Of a stretch of DNA of 64,000 nt, positions 51,721 to 59,556 are shown in pieces; position 1 is the first letter of the stretch, and every line of letters begins with the position of its first letter. The stretch comes from JBOCEF01 sp047610385. GTDB taxonomy: Bacteria; Pseudomonadota; Alphaproteobacteria; Rhodobacterales; Rhodobacteraceae. Location: the NCBI GenBank assembly GCA_047610385.1, contig JBLGAC010000005.1, positions 68,771-132,770 on the forward strand, read 5' to 3'. The notes beneath the pieces are model-generated. The model had not been told where the DNA came from. It was given only the letters and a program-made list of their open reading frames with translations, and made no database searches. The position numbers were made by a program, and so were the translations under genes.

Positions 51721-52680
51721 ATGAAACGCAGAACGTTCCTCGCCGCCGCCGCCATGGCAGGCGCCATGACCGCAACCGCCCCCGCGGTGCAGGCCGCCGA
51801 CCAATCCTATGTGATCGGCGTCGCCATCCCGTCGGCCACCCACGGGTTCATGGGCGGGCTGAACTTTCACGCCCGCGACACCATCAAACGGCTGGAAGCG
51901 ACCTATCCCCAGCTGAGCTTTGTGCTGACCACCGCTGGCAGCGCGGGCAAAATGGTCAATGACATCGAAGACATGGTCGCCACCCGCAACATCGACGCGC
52001 TGGTGGTCCTGCCCTTTGAAAGTGAGCCGCTGACATCCCCGGTGCAGGCCGTTGCCGAAGCCGGGATCTGGGTGACCGTCGTGGATCGCGGCCTGTCAGT
52101 GCCGGGGATTGAGGATCTTTATGTCGCTGGCGACAACACCGGGTTTGGCCGCATGGCAGGCGAATATTTCGTCGGCCATCTGAACGCGGGCCAGAAAATC
52201 GTGGTGCTGCGCGGCATCCCCACCACCCTTGATAATGAGCGGGTGGACGCCTTCACCGCGGCCATCAAAGGGTCGGGGATCGAAGTGCTGGACATGCAGC
52301 ACGGCAATTGGAACCGCGACGACGCGTTCAACGTGATGCAGGATTATCTGTCAAAATACCCGCAGATTGATGCGGTCTGGGCCTCAGATGACGACATGGC
52401 CATCGGCGTGATGGAAGCCATCGCACAGGCGGGCCGCAAGGATGAGATGTGGGTGGTCGGCGGCGCCGGCATGAAGCAGATCATCAAGCGCATCATGGAC
52501 GGCGACCCGCAGCTGCCGGTTAACATCAGCTACCCGCCTGCCCAGATCTCAACCGCGATTGAGCTGACGGCGCTGGGGCTGATTTCGAGCACGCCAGTCT
52601 CAGGCCGCTTCATCATCGGGTCCGCGCTGATCACGCCAGAAAACGCGGCGAAGTTCTACTTCCCCGACAGCCCGTTCTGA
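51721..52680 (+). CDS. sugar ABC transporter substrate-binding protein (RbsB-type)
   Basis: 319 aa periplasmic binding protein. A signal peptide with a twin-arginine-like start (MKRRTFLAAAAMAGA) ends near residue 26 (VQAAD). The rest has the type-1 periplasmic-binding fold with QSYVIGVAIPSATHGFMGGL and WASDDDMAIGVMEA. GGGAGAG precedes the start. The ligand is most likely a pentose/hexose, polyol or inositol-like compound. A stable hairpin follows the gene. Confidence 0.92.
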   Translation: MKRRTFLAAAAMAGAMTATAPAVQAADQSYVIGVAIPSATHGFMGGLNFHARDTIKRLEATYPQLSFVLTTAGSAGKMVNDIEDMVATRNIDALVVLPFESEPLTSPVQAVAEAGIWVTVVDRGLSVPGIEDLYVAGDNTGFGRMAGEYFVGHLNAGQKIVVLRGIPTTLDNERVDAFTAAIKGSGIEVLDMQHGNWNRDDAFNVMQDYLSKYPQIDAVWASDDDMAIGVMEAIAQAGRKDEMWVVGGAGMKQIIKRIMDGDPQLPVNISYPPAQISTAIELTALGLISSTPVSGRFIIGSALITPENAAKFYFPDSPF

Positions 52681-53035
52681 TCCAGTGCGCCGCCAGCCCT
52701 TACCCGGGTTGGCGGCGCGAAAGCTGGCCAGCAGCATCGCCCGTTCTGCCGATGCGCGAACAAAGTGCGAAATCGACGTCGCACCGCCTTAACGCATGGC
52801 GCAGAATACGGCTGCATGACTGCGTTGATATCGCCGCGCGACCCCCGCGGCATGGTCAGCTTGCCCGCTGGTTGGCGCCCTTAACGTTCAGGTAAAGCTT
52901 GGGCGGCACGCCATCTTGCAATTGTAGTGGCAATATACTGCTCGCAGCGTATCATTTGCCGCATCTGCACGATGTCCGGCGTCAGCACGCCAAGTTCAAG
53001 CTCATCTCAATACCATCACCAAAGGGGATTTCAGA
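52681..53035. other. intergenic region between sugar and amide clusters
   Basis: 355 bases. It begins with a strong hairpin (52687-52718) and contains no supportable gene. The promoter of the following SnoaL-like gene should lie here; TATACT near 52934-52939 could be a -10, but no well-spaced -35 is seen. Confidence 0.5.
52687..52718 (+). terminator. hairpin after the sugar operon
   Basis: 13-bp stem GCGCCGCCAGCCC / GGGTTGGCGGCGC (one G-U pair) with a 6-base loop, 6 bases after the binding-protein stop. It lacks a T-run but is very stable. Confidence 0.65.
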
Positions 53036-53449
53036 ATGACCCGCATCGACACCGCACACGCATTTTTCGAAGCCTGTGAGACGGGCAAGGGCTGGGACGC
53101 CTGCCGCGACTGGTGCCATGAAGGCGCAGCCTTCGCATGTCAGGCGGACGCTTTGGCGGACACCACGACCTTGGCGGCCTATGCCGATTGGATGAAGGGT
53201 CTTATGACCCCGATCCCCGATGGCCGCTATGTGCTGACGGCCTTTGCGATGGATGAGGCCCGCGGCACCGCTGTCGCCGCCGCCCAATTCCACGGGACCC
53301 AGACCGGCGAGGGTGGCCCGGGTGCCCCTACCGGCAAATCCTTGGTCTCTGACTATGCCTATGTCATGGAATTTGACGGCGACAAGATCAGCCGCATGAC
53401 CAAGATCTGGAACGATGTTCAGGCATTGCGCGCGCTCGGCTGGGCATGA
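53036..53449 (+). CDS. SnoaL-like (NTF2-fold) protein
   Basis: 137 aa single NTF2-like domain of the SnoaL/ester-cyclase type (AHAFFEACETGKGWDACRDW at the N-terminus; YVMEFDGDKISRMTKIWND near the C-terminus). AAAGGGG lies before the start. Its stop overlaps the MFS gene start (ATGA), so the two are translationally coupled and likely act on the same small molecule. Catalytic or binding role unknown. Confidence 0.78.
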   Translation: MTRIDTAHAFFEACETGKGWDACRDWCHEGAAFACQADALADTTTLAAYADWMKGLMTPIPDGRYVLTAFAMDEARGTAVAAAQFHGTQTGEGGPGAPTGKSLVSDYAYVMEFDGDKISRMTKIWNDVQALRALGWA

Positions 53450-54621
53450 TGCGCTGGCGGATTCTGGCGCTGCTGTTTTTCGCCCGCATCGGCCTTGGCT
53501 TTCAGTTTCAAACGCTGGCTTCCGTGGGCGACGACCTGGTCGTCGCCTTCGGGCTTGATTATGCAGGGATCGGCCTTCTGATTGGCCTGTTTATGGCGCC
53601 TGGTCTGTTTCTGGCGCTGCCTGCCGGATTTTCCGGGCGGTATGTGTCCGACCGGGTTCTGGCGGTGCTCGGCCTTGGCGCTCTGGCGCTGGGGGGGCTT
53701 GTGGCGGGCGCTGCCACCGATGGCTGGACCGTTGGTCTGGGGCGGGTTCTGTCCGGCGCAGGGTTCCTGTTTTCAACGCTTTATTTCACCAAGATGATCG
53801 CCGACTGGTTCGTCGGCCGCGAAATCGCAACCGCCATGAGCATTCTGGTGATGAGTTGGCCATTCGGCATCGCGATGGGACAGGTGGGCCACGCATGGCT
53901 TGCCGAACTTTATGGATGGCAGGCACCGTTTCAGGTCGCCTCAGCCTATTGCATGTTGGCCGCTGTGGCCGTTTTCGTCGGGTATCGGCCCCCCGATGGC
54001 CTGCCAGTTGCCCGCACCAGTGCCGCAGCGCGTTTGTCCCGCCGCGACTGGCGTCTGATCGTGTGCGCTGGGACGGCATGGGGCGCGTTCAACGCGGGCT
54101 ATGTCATCTATCTGACCTTCGGGCCAAAAATGCTGGAGGCGCAGGGTCAGTCGGCCCTGAGCGCAGCAGGCGTGATCAGCGTCGGCAGCTGGCTGATGAT
54201 TTTTTCAGGCGCGCTGTGCGGTCAGATCGCGGACCGCTTCGGGCGCCGCGACATCATTCTGGCGGTCTGCATGACCGCAGCAATCGCGGCGATGCTGTTG
54301 CTGAGCGTTCCGGGCGCCGGTCTGGGCGCCAGCCTGCTGTTCGGCCTTGTCGGCATCGCCCCGGCCGGCGTCATCATGGCCCTGGCCGGAGAAGCGATGC
54401 GGCCTGAGCAGCGCGCCTTCGGCATGGGCGTCTTTTTCACGATATACTATGCCATCATGTTGGCCGCCCCGCCCGTCGCCGGTGCCATCTTTGACGCAAC
54501 GGGCGGCCCCGCCGGATCGGTTCTGCTCGGCATCGGCTTGTTCGCGGCGGTCTTGCCCGCCATGTTCGCATTTCGGCATTTCAAGGCGCGCGCGCCGGTT
54601 TCAATCGCCACGGAGGGTTAG
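53446..54621 (+). CDS. MFS transporter
   Basis: 391 aa major facilitator superfamily permease with about 12 hydrophobic segments; related to CynX/NNP-like exporters or importers by general pattern only. Second-half loop ADRFGRRDI is the conserved MFS motif. Overlaps the SnoaL-like gene by four bases and precedes the DUF1185 gene by two bases, so the three form an operon. Substrate unknown; by context a nitrogenous organic acid or amide is possible. Confidence 0.86.
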   Translation: MMRWRILALLFFARIGLGFQFQTLASVGDDLVVAFGLDYAGIGLLIGLFMAPGLFLALPAGFSGRYVSDRVLAVLGLGALALGGLVAGAATDGWTVGLGRVLSGAGFLFSTLYFTKMIADWFVGREIATAMSILVMSWPFGIAMGQVGHAWLAELYGWQAPFQVASAYCMLAAVAVFVGYRPPDGLPVARTSAAARLSRRDWRLIVCAGTAWGAFNAGYVIYLTFGPKMLEAQGQSALSAAGVISVGSWLMIFSGALCGQIADRFGRRDIILAVCMTAAIAAMLLLSVPGAGLGASLLFGLVGIAPAGVIMALAGEAMRPEQRAFGMGVFFTIYYAIMLAAPPVAGAIFDATGGPAGSVLLGIGLFAAVLPAMFAFRHFKARAPVSIATEG

Positions 54622-54623
54622 CG

Positions 54624-55199
54624 GTGCGGGTTCGAAAAACCATGATCTTGCGGGAAATCATCACGTCCGATGAAATGGGCAGGCCCTGCGATCCGATCAC
54701 CCGCGCCGCTGCGATGGCGGTTGTGAAGAACCCGTTCGCCGGGCTGGATCACGAAGACCTGTCGCCGTTGTTCGAATTTGGCGCGCAGCTTGGCGACCAA
54801 CTGGCGGCTGAAATTGTGGGGCTGCTTGGCCGGCCACCGATCAGCTACGGCAAGGCGGCGCTTGTGGGGTCTTCGGGTGCCATGGAGCACGGGGCCGCCA
54901 TGATCCATCCCAAACTGGGCGCACCGGTGCGCCTTGCCGTCGGTGGCGGCAAGGCGCTCATGCCCTCCAACGTCAAGGTCGCCGGGCTGGGCGGCACCAT
55001 TGATCTGCCGCTGGGCCACAAGGATGAGCCATGGTCGTTCGACCATTTCGACACCATGACGCTGTGGCTGCCCGACGCACCGCGCGCCGATGAAGTGGTG
55101 CTGTGCATCGCGGTCTCAGACGGGCCCCGCGCCAACCCGAGGGTCGGCAAAGGCCCGACCGCGCCCCCATTGATCACAGATGTTGCACGGGCGGATTGA
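54624..55199 (+). CDS. DUF1185 (amino acid synthesis family) protein
   Basis: 191 aa protein of the DUF1185/AA_synth family, whose chemistry is not established. Family features: KALVGSSGAMEHGAAMIHPKLGAPVR-like segment, here KAALVGSSGAMEHGAAMIHP, and GGGKALMPSNVKV. The start is GTG at 54624 with GGAGGG 7 bases upstream; an ATG six codons later is the alternative. Third gene of the SnoaL-MFS operon and convergent with the carbon-nitrogen hydrolase. Confidence 0.78.
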   Translation: MRVRKTMILREIITSDEMGRPCDPITRAAAMAVVKNPFAGLDHEDLSPLFEFGAQLGDQLAAEIVGLLGRPPISYGKAALVGSSGAMEHGAAMIHPKLGAPVRLAVGGGKALMPSNVKVAGLGGTIDLPLGHKDEPWSFDHFDTMTLWLPDAPRADEVVLCIAVSDGPRANPRVGKGPTAPPLITDVARAD

Positions 55200-55241
55200 C
55201 CCCAGCATCGCTGATCTTTGAAAGCGCCGGTCCCTGCGCGC

Positions 55242-56120
55242 TCAGTGCCAGCCAGGCTTGGCGTCGGCGCCCAGCATCGCGCCGTAGACATCTGAGCGGC
55301 GGTCGCGCAGCGGCTGGTTGTAGTCGTTCCAGTTGCGCGCGCGCCGCGCTTCGGAGAGGTCCAGATCGGCGTAGATGATTTCCTCATCCGTTGGCCCGGC
55401 GGGTCCGGCGATCGGCCAGCCGGTGCAGCTTGCGATCAGGCTTTGGCCAAGAAATGGCTGGCCGCGCTCAGTCCCCACCCGGTCGGCGGCGGCGATGAAG
55501 ATTGAATTGCTGTGCGCCGCGGCCATCACAAGGATGTTGGCCATCGCCTCCCGCGTTGGGTCCTGGCCCGGGATCGGCACCCAGTTGGTCGGCACGCAGA
55601 CGATGTCGGCGCCTTGCAGCGCGCACAGCCGATATGCCTCAGGGAACCAGCCATCATAGCAGATCGCCATGCCAATGCGCCCGAACGGCGTGCGGAACAC
55701 GGGAAAGCCAAGATCGCCCGGTTCAAAAAACAGCGCCTCGGCGTTCCACAGATGCACTTTGCGGAAGGTGCCGATGTGCCCGTCCGGCCCAATCAGCACC
55801 GATGAATTGTAAAGGACATCGCCTGCCCGCTCAGCAATCCCCGCCACGATCCAGATGCCGAGGCGCACGGCCGCCTCAGCCCAGGCGGTGCAGGTCTGGC
55901 CCCCCGGGATTGGTTCGGACAGCGCGAACGCTTCTTCGCGGGTGGCGAAGACATAGCCTGAATTGCACAGCTCCGGCAGCACCAAAAGGCGCGCGCCCGC
56001 GGCGGCGGCGGTTTCGATATGCGCGAGGCTGGCGGCGAGGTTGCGCGCCTTTTCGCCCACAATCGGTTCCATCTGGATGCAGGCGACGCGCAGGGCGGCG
56101 GCGGGGGGCGATTGGGTCAT
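55242..56120 (-). CDS. carbon-nitrogen hydrolase (nitrilase superfamily)
   Basis: 292 aa cytoplasmic hydrolase with the complete Glu-Lys-Cys triad: Glu50 (VLPELCNSG), Lys121 (TFRKVHLWN), Cys154 (MAICYDGWFPE). Members cleave nitriles, amides, carbamoyl amino acids or omega-amides; Cys followed by YD and the overall length are more like amidase/N-carbamoylase types than true nitrilases. It lies downstream of the ABC importer genes but is separated from them by the VPLPA cassette. A diverged copy of its first codons occurs at 56901-56937. Confidence 0.88.
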   Translation of the reverse strand: MTQSPPAAALRVACIQMEPIVGEKARNLAASLAHIETAAAAGARLLVLPELCNSGYVFATREEAFALSEPIPGGQTCTAWAEAAVRLGIWIVAGIAERAGDVLYNSSVLIGPDGHIGTFRKVHLWNAEALFFEPGDLGFPVFRTPFGRIGMAICYDGWFPEAYRLCALQGADIVCVPTNWVPIPGQDPTREAMANILVMAAAHSNSIFIAAADRVGTERGQPFLGQSLIASCTGWPIAGPAGPTDEEIIYADLDLSEARRARNWNDYNQPLRDRRSDVYGAMLGADAKPGWH

Positions 56121-56147
56121 GGCGCAAGGCTCCGGCAGAGGTGGGCG

Positions 56148-56174
56148 AAAAGCCCACCGATCTGGCGGGCTTTT
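56148..56174 (-). terminator. terminator of the VPLPA gene
   Basis: 11-bp stem AAAAGCCCACC / GGCGGGCTTTT with one mismatch and a 5-base loop, T-rich on both sides. It lies 15 bases after the stop of the minus-strand surface-protein gene and before the hydrolase gene. Confidence 0.78.
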
Positions 56175-56188
56175 CAGGTCAAACAGTG

Positions 56189-56815
56189 TCAGCTGCGGCG
56201 ACGACGCAGCCCCAAAGCGCCAAGCGCGCCGAGCAGCAAGAGGCCCGTGGCAGGCAGCGGGACAGCAGCGCTGCCATAGGATACATTGTCCATGCTGAAA
56301 CCGTCGGTACCATCAACAAAGATGATCTCAATCAAATCGAATTCAGTGTCAGCGATAAATCCGAAAAACTGAACCGTGTTTCCAGATTGCACTGGGGCCA
56401 AAAACGTCTCACCAAGCACGCTGAACGCGCTTCGTTGCAGGTCATTGTTCATAGCGGCAAAATCAGCACCGAAAGCTGTGACAGGAAACGCAATATTCAT
56501 GACAACTGATTCGAGAGATTTGACAAACAAGCTAGCATTTGCGGTTCCGTCAATGTAAAATTCCCCATATTCGGCCGGCGGCTGGTCAATATAGCCGCGA
56601 CTAAGGCTGCTGTCGTTGCGCAACGTGATGTCGCCGAACGTTTGATCAACACCATTAAAGCTTGGCTCACCAACCACAGCGTTAAAGTTTTGCGAGGACA
56701 ACGCCCCGCTGGCGGCTTCAAAAGCCACTCGGTCGGTGAAGGTTGTGAACGATGCTGCCGCCACAGGTGACGCAACCATAAGTAGAAATGCCAGAGATGT
56801 GATCGTGTATTTCAT
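56189..56815 (-). CDS. VPLPA-CTERM sorting domain surface protein
   Basis: 208 aa secreted protein: signal peptide (MKYTITSLAFLLMVASPVAAA), a Ser/Asp/Phe-rich beta-type body, and the C-terminal tripartite tail AAVPLPATGLLLLGALGALG-LRRRRS, i.e. VPLPA motif, hydrophobic helix and basic end. This is the Rhodobacterales variant of PEP-CTERM signals, processed by exosortase-like enzymes; none is in the window. An AAGGA ribosome site, its own promoter and its own terminator make it an independent unit. It is visibly more AT-rich than all neighbours, suggesting transfer. Confidence 0.85.
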   Translation of the reverse strand: MKYTITSLAFLLMVASPVAAASFTTFTDRVAFEAASGALSSQNFNAVVGEPSFNGVDQTFGDITLRNDSSLSRGYIDQPPAEYGEFYIDGTANASLFVKSLESVVMNIAFPVTAFGADFAAMNNDLQRSAFSVLGETFLAPVQSGNTVQFFGFIADTEFDLIEIIFVDGTDGFSMDNVSYGSAAVPLPATGLLLLGALGALGLRRRRS

Positions 56816-56846
56816 TTTGATATCCTTTCAAAAATAAACCAATTTT

Positions 56847-56875
56847 CTATTAGCACAGCAACTGTAAAATCACAA
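56847..56875 (-). promoter_or_regulatory. promoter of the VPLPA gene
   Basis: On the minus strand TTGTGA (56875-56870) and TAATAG (56852-56847) are separated by exactly 17 bases, about 30 bases before the ATG at 56815. Good sigma-70 match in an AT-rich stretch. Confidence 0.6.
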
Positions 56876-56900
56876 CGCAGCGGCACCATCGCGCTGCGGC

Positions 56901-56937
56901 ATTTGGATACGGGCAATGCGCAGAGCGGCGGCGGGGG
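56901..56937 (-). pseudogene. duplicated 5' end of the carbon-nitrogen hydrolase gene
   Basis: Aligns with 56071-56107, the start region of the hydrolase gene, with 31 of 37 identical bases. All six differences are transitions. Read on the minus strand it encodes APAAALRIARIQM against PPAAALRVACIQM in the intact gene. It has lost the start codon and stops matching after the first 15 or so codons. It sits directly after the importer ATPase gene, where the hydrolase would be expected to start if the VPLPA cassette were absent. Confidence 0.7.
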
Positions 56938-56967
56938 CATCGCGTAAGGCGCCCGCAAAGGGCGACG

Positions 56968-57693
56968 TCACGGCGCGAGGAAACGCACCAACTGCGGGTC
57001 ATCGCGCACCGCGTCTGACGTCCCCTCCAACGCGATGGTCCCGCGGTCCATCACGCAGGCCCGGTCGGCGACGCGCAACGCAAGCTGGACGTGCTGTTCA
57101 ACCACAATCAGCGCGATCTCTTTGGCAAGTTCGGTCAGGCGCTCAGCGATTTCTTCGATCACGCCGATCCATACGCCCTCAGTCGGTTCATCAAGCAGCA
57201 ACAACTTGGGCCGCCCAAGGATCGCACGGCTGACGGCGAGCATCTTGCGCTCTCCGCCCGACAGGGTTCCGGCCTGCTGGGACAGGCGCCCCGCCAGCTT
57301 GGGGAAGAAATCGAGCGCCATGTCGAACCCGCCCTTGCCGCCATGGGCCGCAAGGCCGAGCGCAAGATTTTCGCGCACCGTAAGGGACGCGAACACTGAG
57401 CGTTCCTGCGGGACATAGCCAAGGCCGCGGCGTGCGCGGCGCTCAGTCAATTCGCCCGCGCAATCGGCATCGTCAAAGCGGATCATGCCAGACATCGGCG
57501 TGATCTCACCCATCAGGGTTTTCAGCAGCGTGGTCTTGCCCGCGCCGTTGCGGCCCAGCACCGCGACAGCGCCGCGGCGCGGGACAGTGAACGACACGTC
57601 ACGCAGCACCTGGCTGCGGCCATATCCAGCGTTAAGGCCTTGGACCGTCAGCACGTTGTCCAATACGGGGGGGGCGGCGAGGGCGTCAGACAC
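56968..57693 (-). CDS. ABC transporter ATPase, LivF/UrtE type
   Basis: 241 aa ATPase of a branched-chain amino acid/urea/amide importer. Walker A GRNGAGKTTLLK, signature LSGGERKMLAV, Walker B LLLLDEPTEGVWIGV. EGVWIGVIEEI with Trp after the Walker B is typical of the UrtE/FmdF-like urea and amide group rather than LivF. Start chosen as GTG at 57693, which overlaps the LivG-type stop by 8 bases; a longer in-frame ATG start at 57768 would overlap far more. Confidence 0.88.
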   Translation of the reverse strand: MSDALAAPPVLDNVLTVQGLNAGYGRSQVLRDVSFTVPRRGAVAVLGRNGAGKTTLLKTLMGEITPMSGMIRFDDADCAGELTERRARRGLGYVPQERSVFASLTVRENLALGLAAHGGKGGFDMALDFFPKLAGRLSQQAGTLSGGERKMLAVSRAILGRPKLLLLDEPTEGVWIGVIEEIAERLTELAKEIALIVVEQHVQLALRVADRACVMDRGTIALEGTSDAVRDDPQLVRFLAP

Positions 57694-58420
57694 GGGTGGT
57701 ATAAACCTCCTGAACCTTGGCAGAAGTCTCAATTTCAGCCACGGTGCCGTCGTCGAGCACCTTGCCATTGTCGAGCACCGTCAGCCGGTCACAGATGTCC
57801 TTGATGAAATCGAGGTCATGTTCAACGATCACCATCGCACAATGCGCCTTGATCGGGGCGAGCAGCACGCCGGTGGCGCGGCGCTCCTCAGGGCTCATGC
57901 CGCCGGTCGGTTCATCGAGCAGCAGCAGCTTGGGTTTTTGTGCGAGCGCCATCGCGATCTCAAGCCATTGCTGCTGGCCGTGGCTCAGCTCGCTCGCCAG
58001 ATCGTCGGCGCGGTCGGCGAGCTTGAACTGCATCAGCGCCTCCATCACCGTGTCGTCCAGTTCCGCGCGGGACCCTGAGCGCAGCAACGACCACAGCGAG
58101 CGGTGCGCCTGAAGCGCCAGCAGCACGTTGTCGTAGACCGACAGTTCAGGCAGCACGGCGGTGATCTGGAACTTCAGGCTGAGACCCGCGCGCGACCGCT
58201 CCGCGGGCGTGGTGTTGGTGATGTCGATGCCGTCAAAGGCGACGGTCCCCGAGGTCGCGTAATGCGCCCCCGCAATCGCCTTGAGCAGCGTGCTTTTGCC
58301 CGATCCGTTGGGACCGATCAAACCGTGGAAAGTATTGGCCGCCACGGTCACATCCACCCCGGCAAGCGCCTTGAGCGAGCCGTAGGTTTTGACCACATTG
58401 CGAACTTCAAGCAGGGCCAT
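57686..58420 (-). CDS. ABC transporter ATPase, LivG/UrtD type
   Basis: 244 aa second ATPase of the importer. Walker A GPNGSGKSTLLKAIAG, signature ELSHGQQQWLEIAMAL (SHGQQQWLEI is typical of UrtD-like proteins), Walker B LLLLDEPTGGMSPEE. Its start overlaps the permease stop by 14 bases and its stop overlaps the next ATPase start. Confidence 0.92.
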   Translation of the reverse strand: MALLEVRNVVKTYGSLKALAGVDVTVAANTFHGLIGPNGSGKSTLLKAIAGAHYATSGTVAFDGIDITNTTPAERSRAGLSLKFQITAVLPELSVYDNVLLALQAHRSLWSLLRSGSRAELDDTVMEALMQFKLADRADDLASELSHGQQQWLEIAMALAQKPKLLLLDEPTGGMSPEERRATGVLLAPIKAHCAMVIVEHDLDFIKDICDRLTVLDNGKVLDDGTVAEIETSAKVQEVYTTRV

Positions 58421-59489
58421 CGGTGCCCTCCGTCTGCTGGGCCTTGGGGGCGGCTGCGGCCGCTTGGGCGCGCTTGCGCTTGCGCGCGGCGGCGGTGATG
58501 CCGAACGACCCGATCCGTTCGCGTGGACTGACCAACAGGCCCATCAACCCAGTGGGGCGATAGGCGACCACGATCAGCATGATGATGCCGAGGATCACCG
58601 GCCAATAGGGTTTCAGCACGTCGATGTCCGACAGCACGAAGGTCAGCGTCTCAATCGCCGCGACCCCGATCAGCGGGCCGAACAGGGTTCCCACCCCGCC
58701 AAACAGCGCATAAAGCACCGCATTGGTCGACAGCCCGATGCCCATGCTCGCCGGGCCGACATAGCCTTCGTGAAAGGCATATAGCCCGCCCGACAGGCCC
58801 GCCAGCATCCCGGCAAAGCAGAACACCAGCGTTTTGTAGCGCTGGATGCGGTAGCCGAAAAAGGCGAGGCGTTCTTCGTTCTGGCGCATTCCGGCCAGCA
58901 CAAGACCCAGCTGCGAGCGCACGATCCAGCGTGATCCGACATAGGCCGCGACCAGAAATCCAAGGATGATGTGGTAAAACAGTGGCCCGGGCGCGAGCTC
59001 CATGTCGCCGATCATCAGGAAGTCATAGACTGACATGCCGTTGCCCGCGCCGACCCATTGCCAGCCAGCCACCAGACGCTCAGCCGCATAAGACGCAGTC
59101 AGCGTGCCAAGCGCCACGAAGATGATTGTGGGGGTGCGCCTGCTCAGCAGCAGGAACCAGCCGATCAGGAACGAGGCCAACAATCCCACCATCATGGAAA
59201 TCGGCACCACGCCCCAGATCTGCACAAACCCCGCCTTGTTGGCCATCAGCGCCGCGACATACCCCGCCATGCCGAAGAATAGCGCCTGCCCGAAGGTCAT
59301 GATCCCCGAATAGCCCCAGCACAGATCAAAGCTGATCGCCAGAATCGCCAGCAACAGCATCCGCGTCGCGATGATGGTCTGAAAGTCACTGGTGACATGG
59401 GGCACCGCGAGAAGACCGATCAGGCCCAGGACCTCAAGGATCGGTATGACGCGTATCGCCCGTTTTTGCGGGGCTGGTGGGGTGCTCAT
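58407..59489 (-). CDS. ABC transporter permease, LivM/UrtC type
   Basis: 360 aa membrane subunit with about ten spans; SFDLCWGYSGIMTFGQALFFGMAGY is the family signature. The start at 59489 (MSTPPAPQKR) is preferred over an upstream ATG at 59531 that falls in a hairpin-rich leader. The C-terminus is Ala/Lys/Arg-rich. Works with the LivH-type permease as a heterodimer. Confidence 0.9.
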   Translation of the reverse strand: MSTPPAPQKRAIRVIPILEVLGLIGLLAVPHVTSDFQTIIATRMLLLAILAISFDLCWGYSGIMTFGQALFFGMAGYVAALMANKAGFVQIWGVVPISMMVGLLASFLIGWFLLLSRRTPTIIFVALGTLTASYAAERLVAGWQWVGAGNGMSVYDFLMIGDMELAPGPLFYHIILGFLVAAYVGSRWIVRSQLGLVLAGMRQNEERLAFFGYRIQRYKTLVFCFAGMLAGLSGGLYAFHEGYVGPASMGIGLSTNAVLYALFGGVGTLFGPLIGVAAIETLTFVLSDIDVLKPYWPVILGIIMLIVVAYRPTGLMGLLVSPRERIGSFGITAAARKRKRAQAAAAAPKAQQTEGTDGPA

Positions 59490-59516
59490 GCGCGAGGGTC
59501 CTGCTGCGGAAAAGGA

Positions 59517-59545
59517 ACGCCGGCGGGACATGGCCCCGCCGGCGT
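59517..59545 (-). terminator. intercistronic hairpin after the binding-protein gene
   Basis: Perfect 11-bp stem ACGCCGGCGGG / CCCGCCGGCGT with a 7-base loop, 11 bases past the stop of the substrate-binding protein and before the permease gene. Such stem-loops commonly protect the upstream mRNA and attenuate the downstream genes, giving more binding protein than membrane parts. Confidence 0.65.
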
Positions 59546-59556
59546 CTGGGTAAGGC

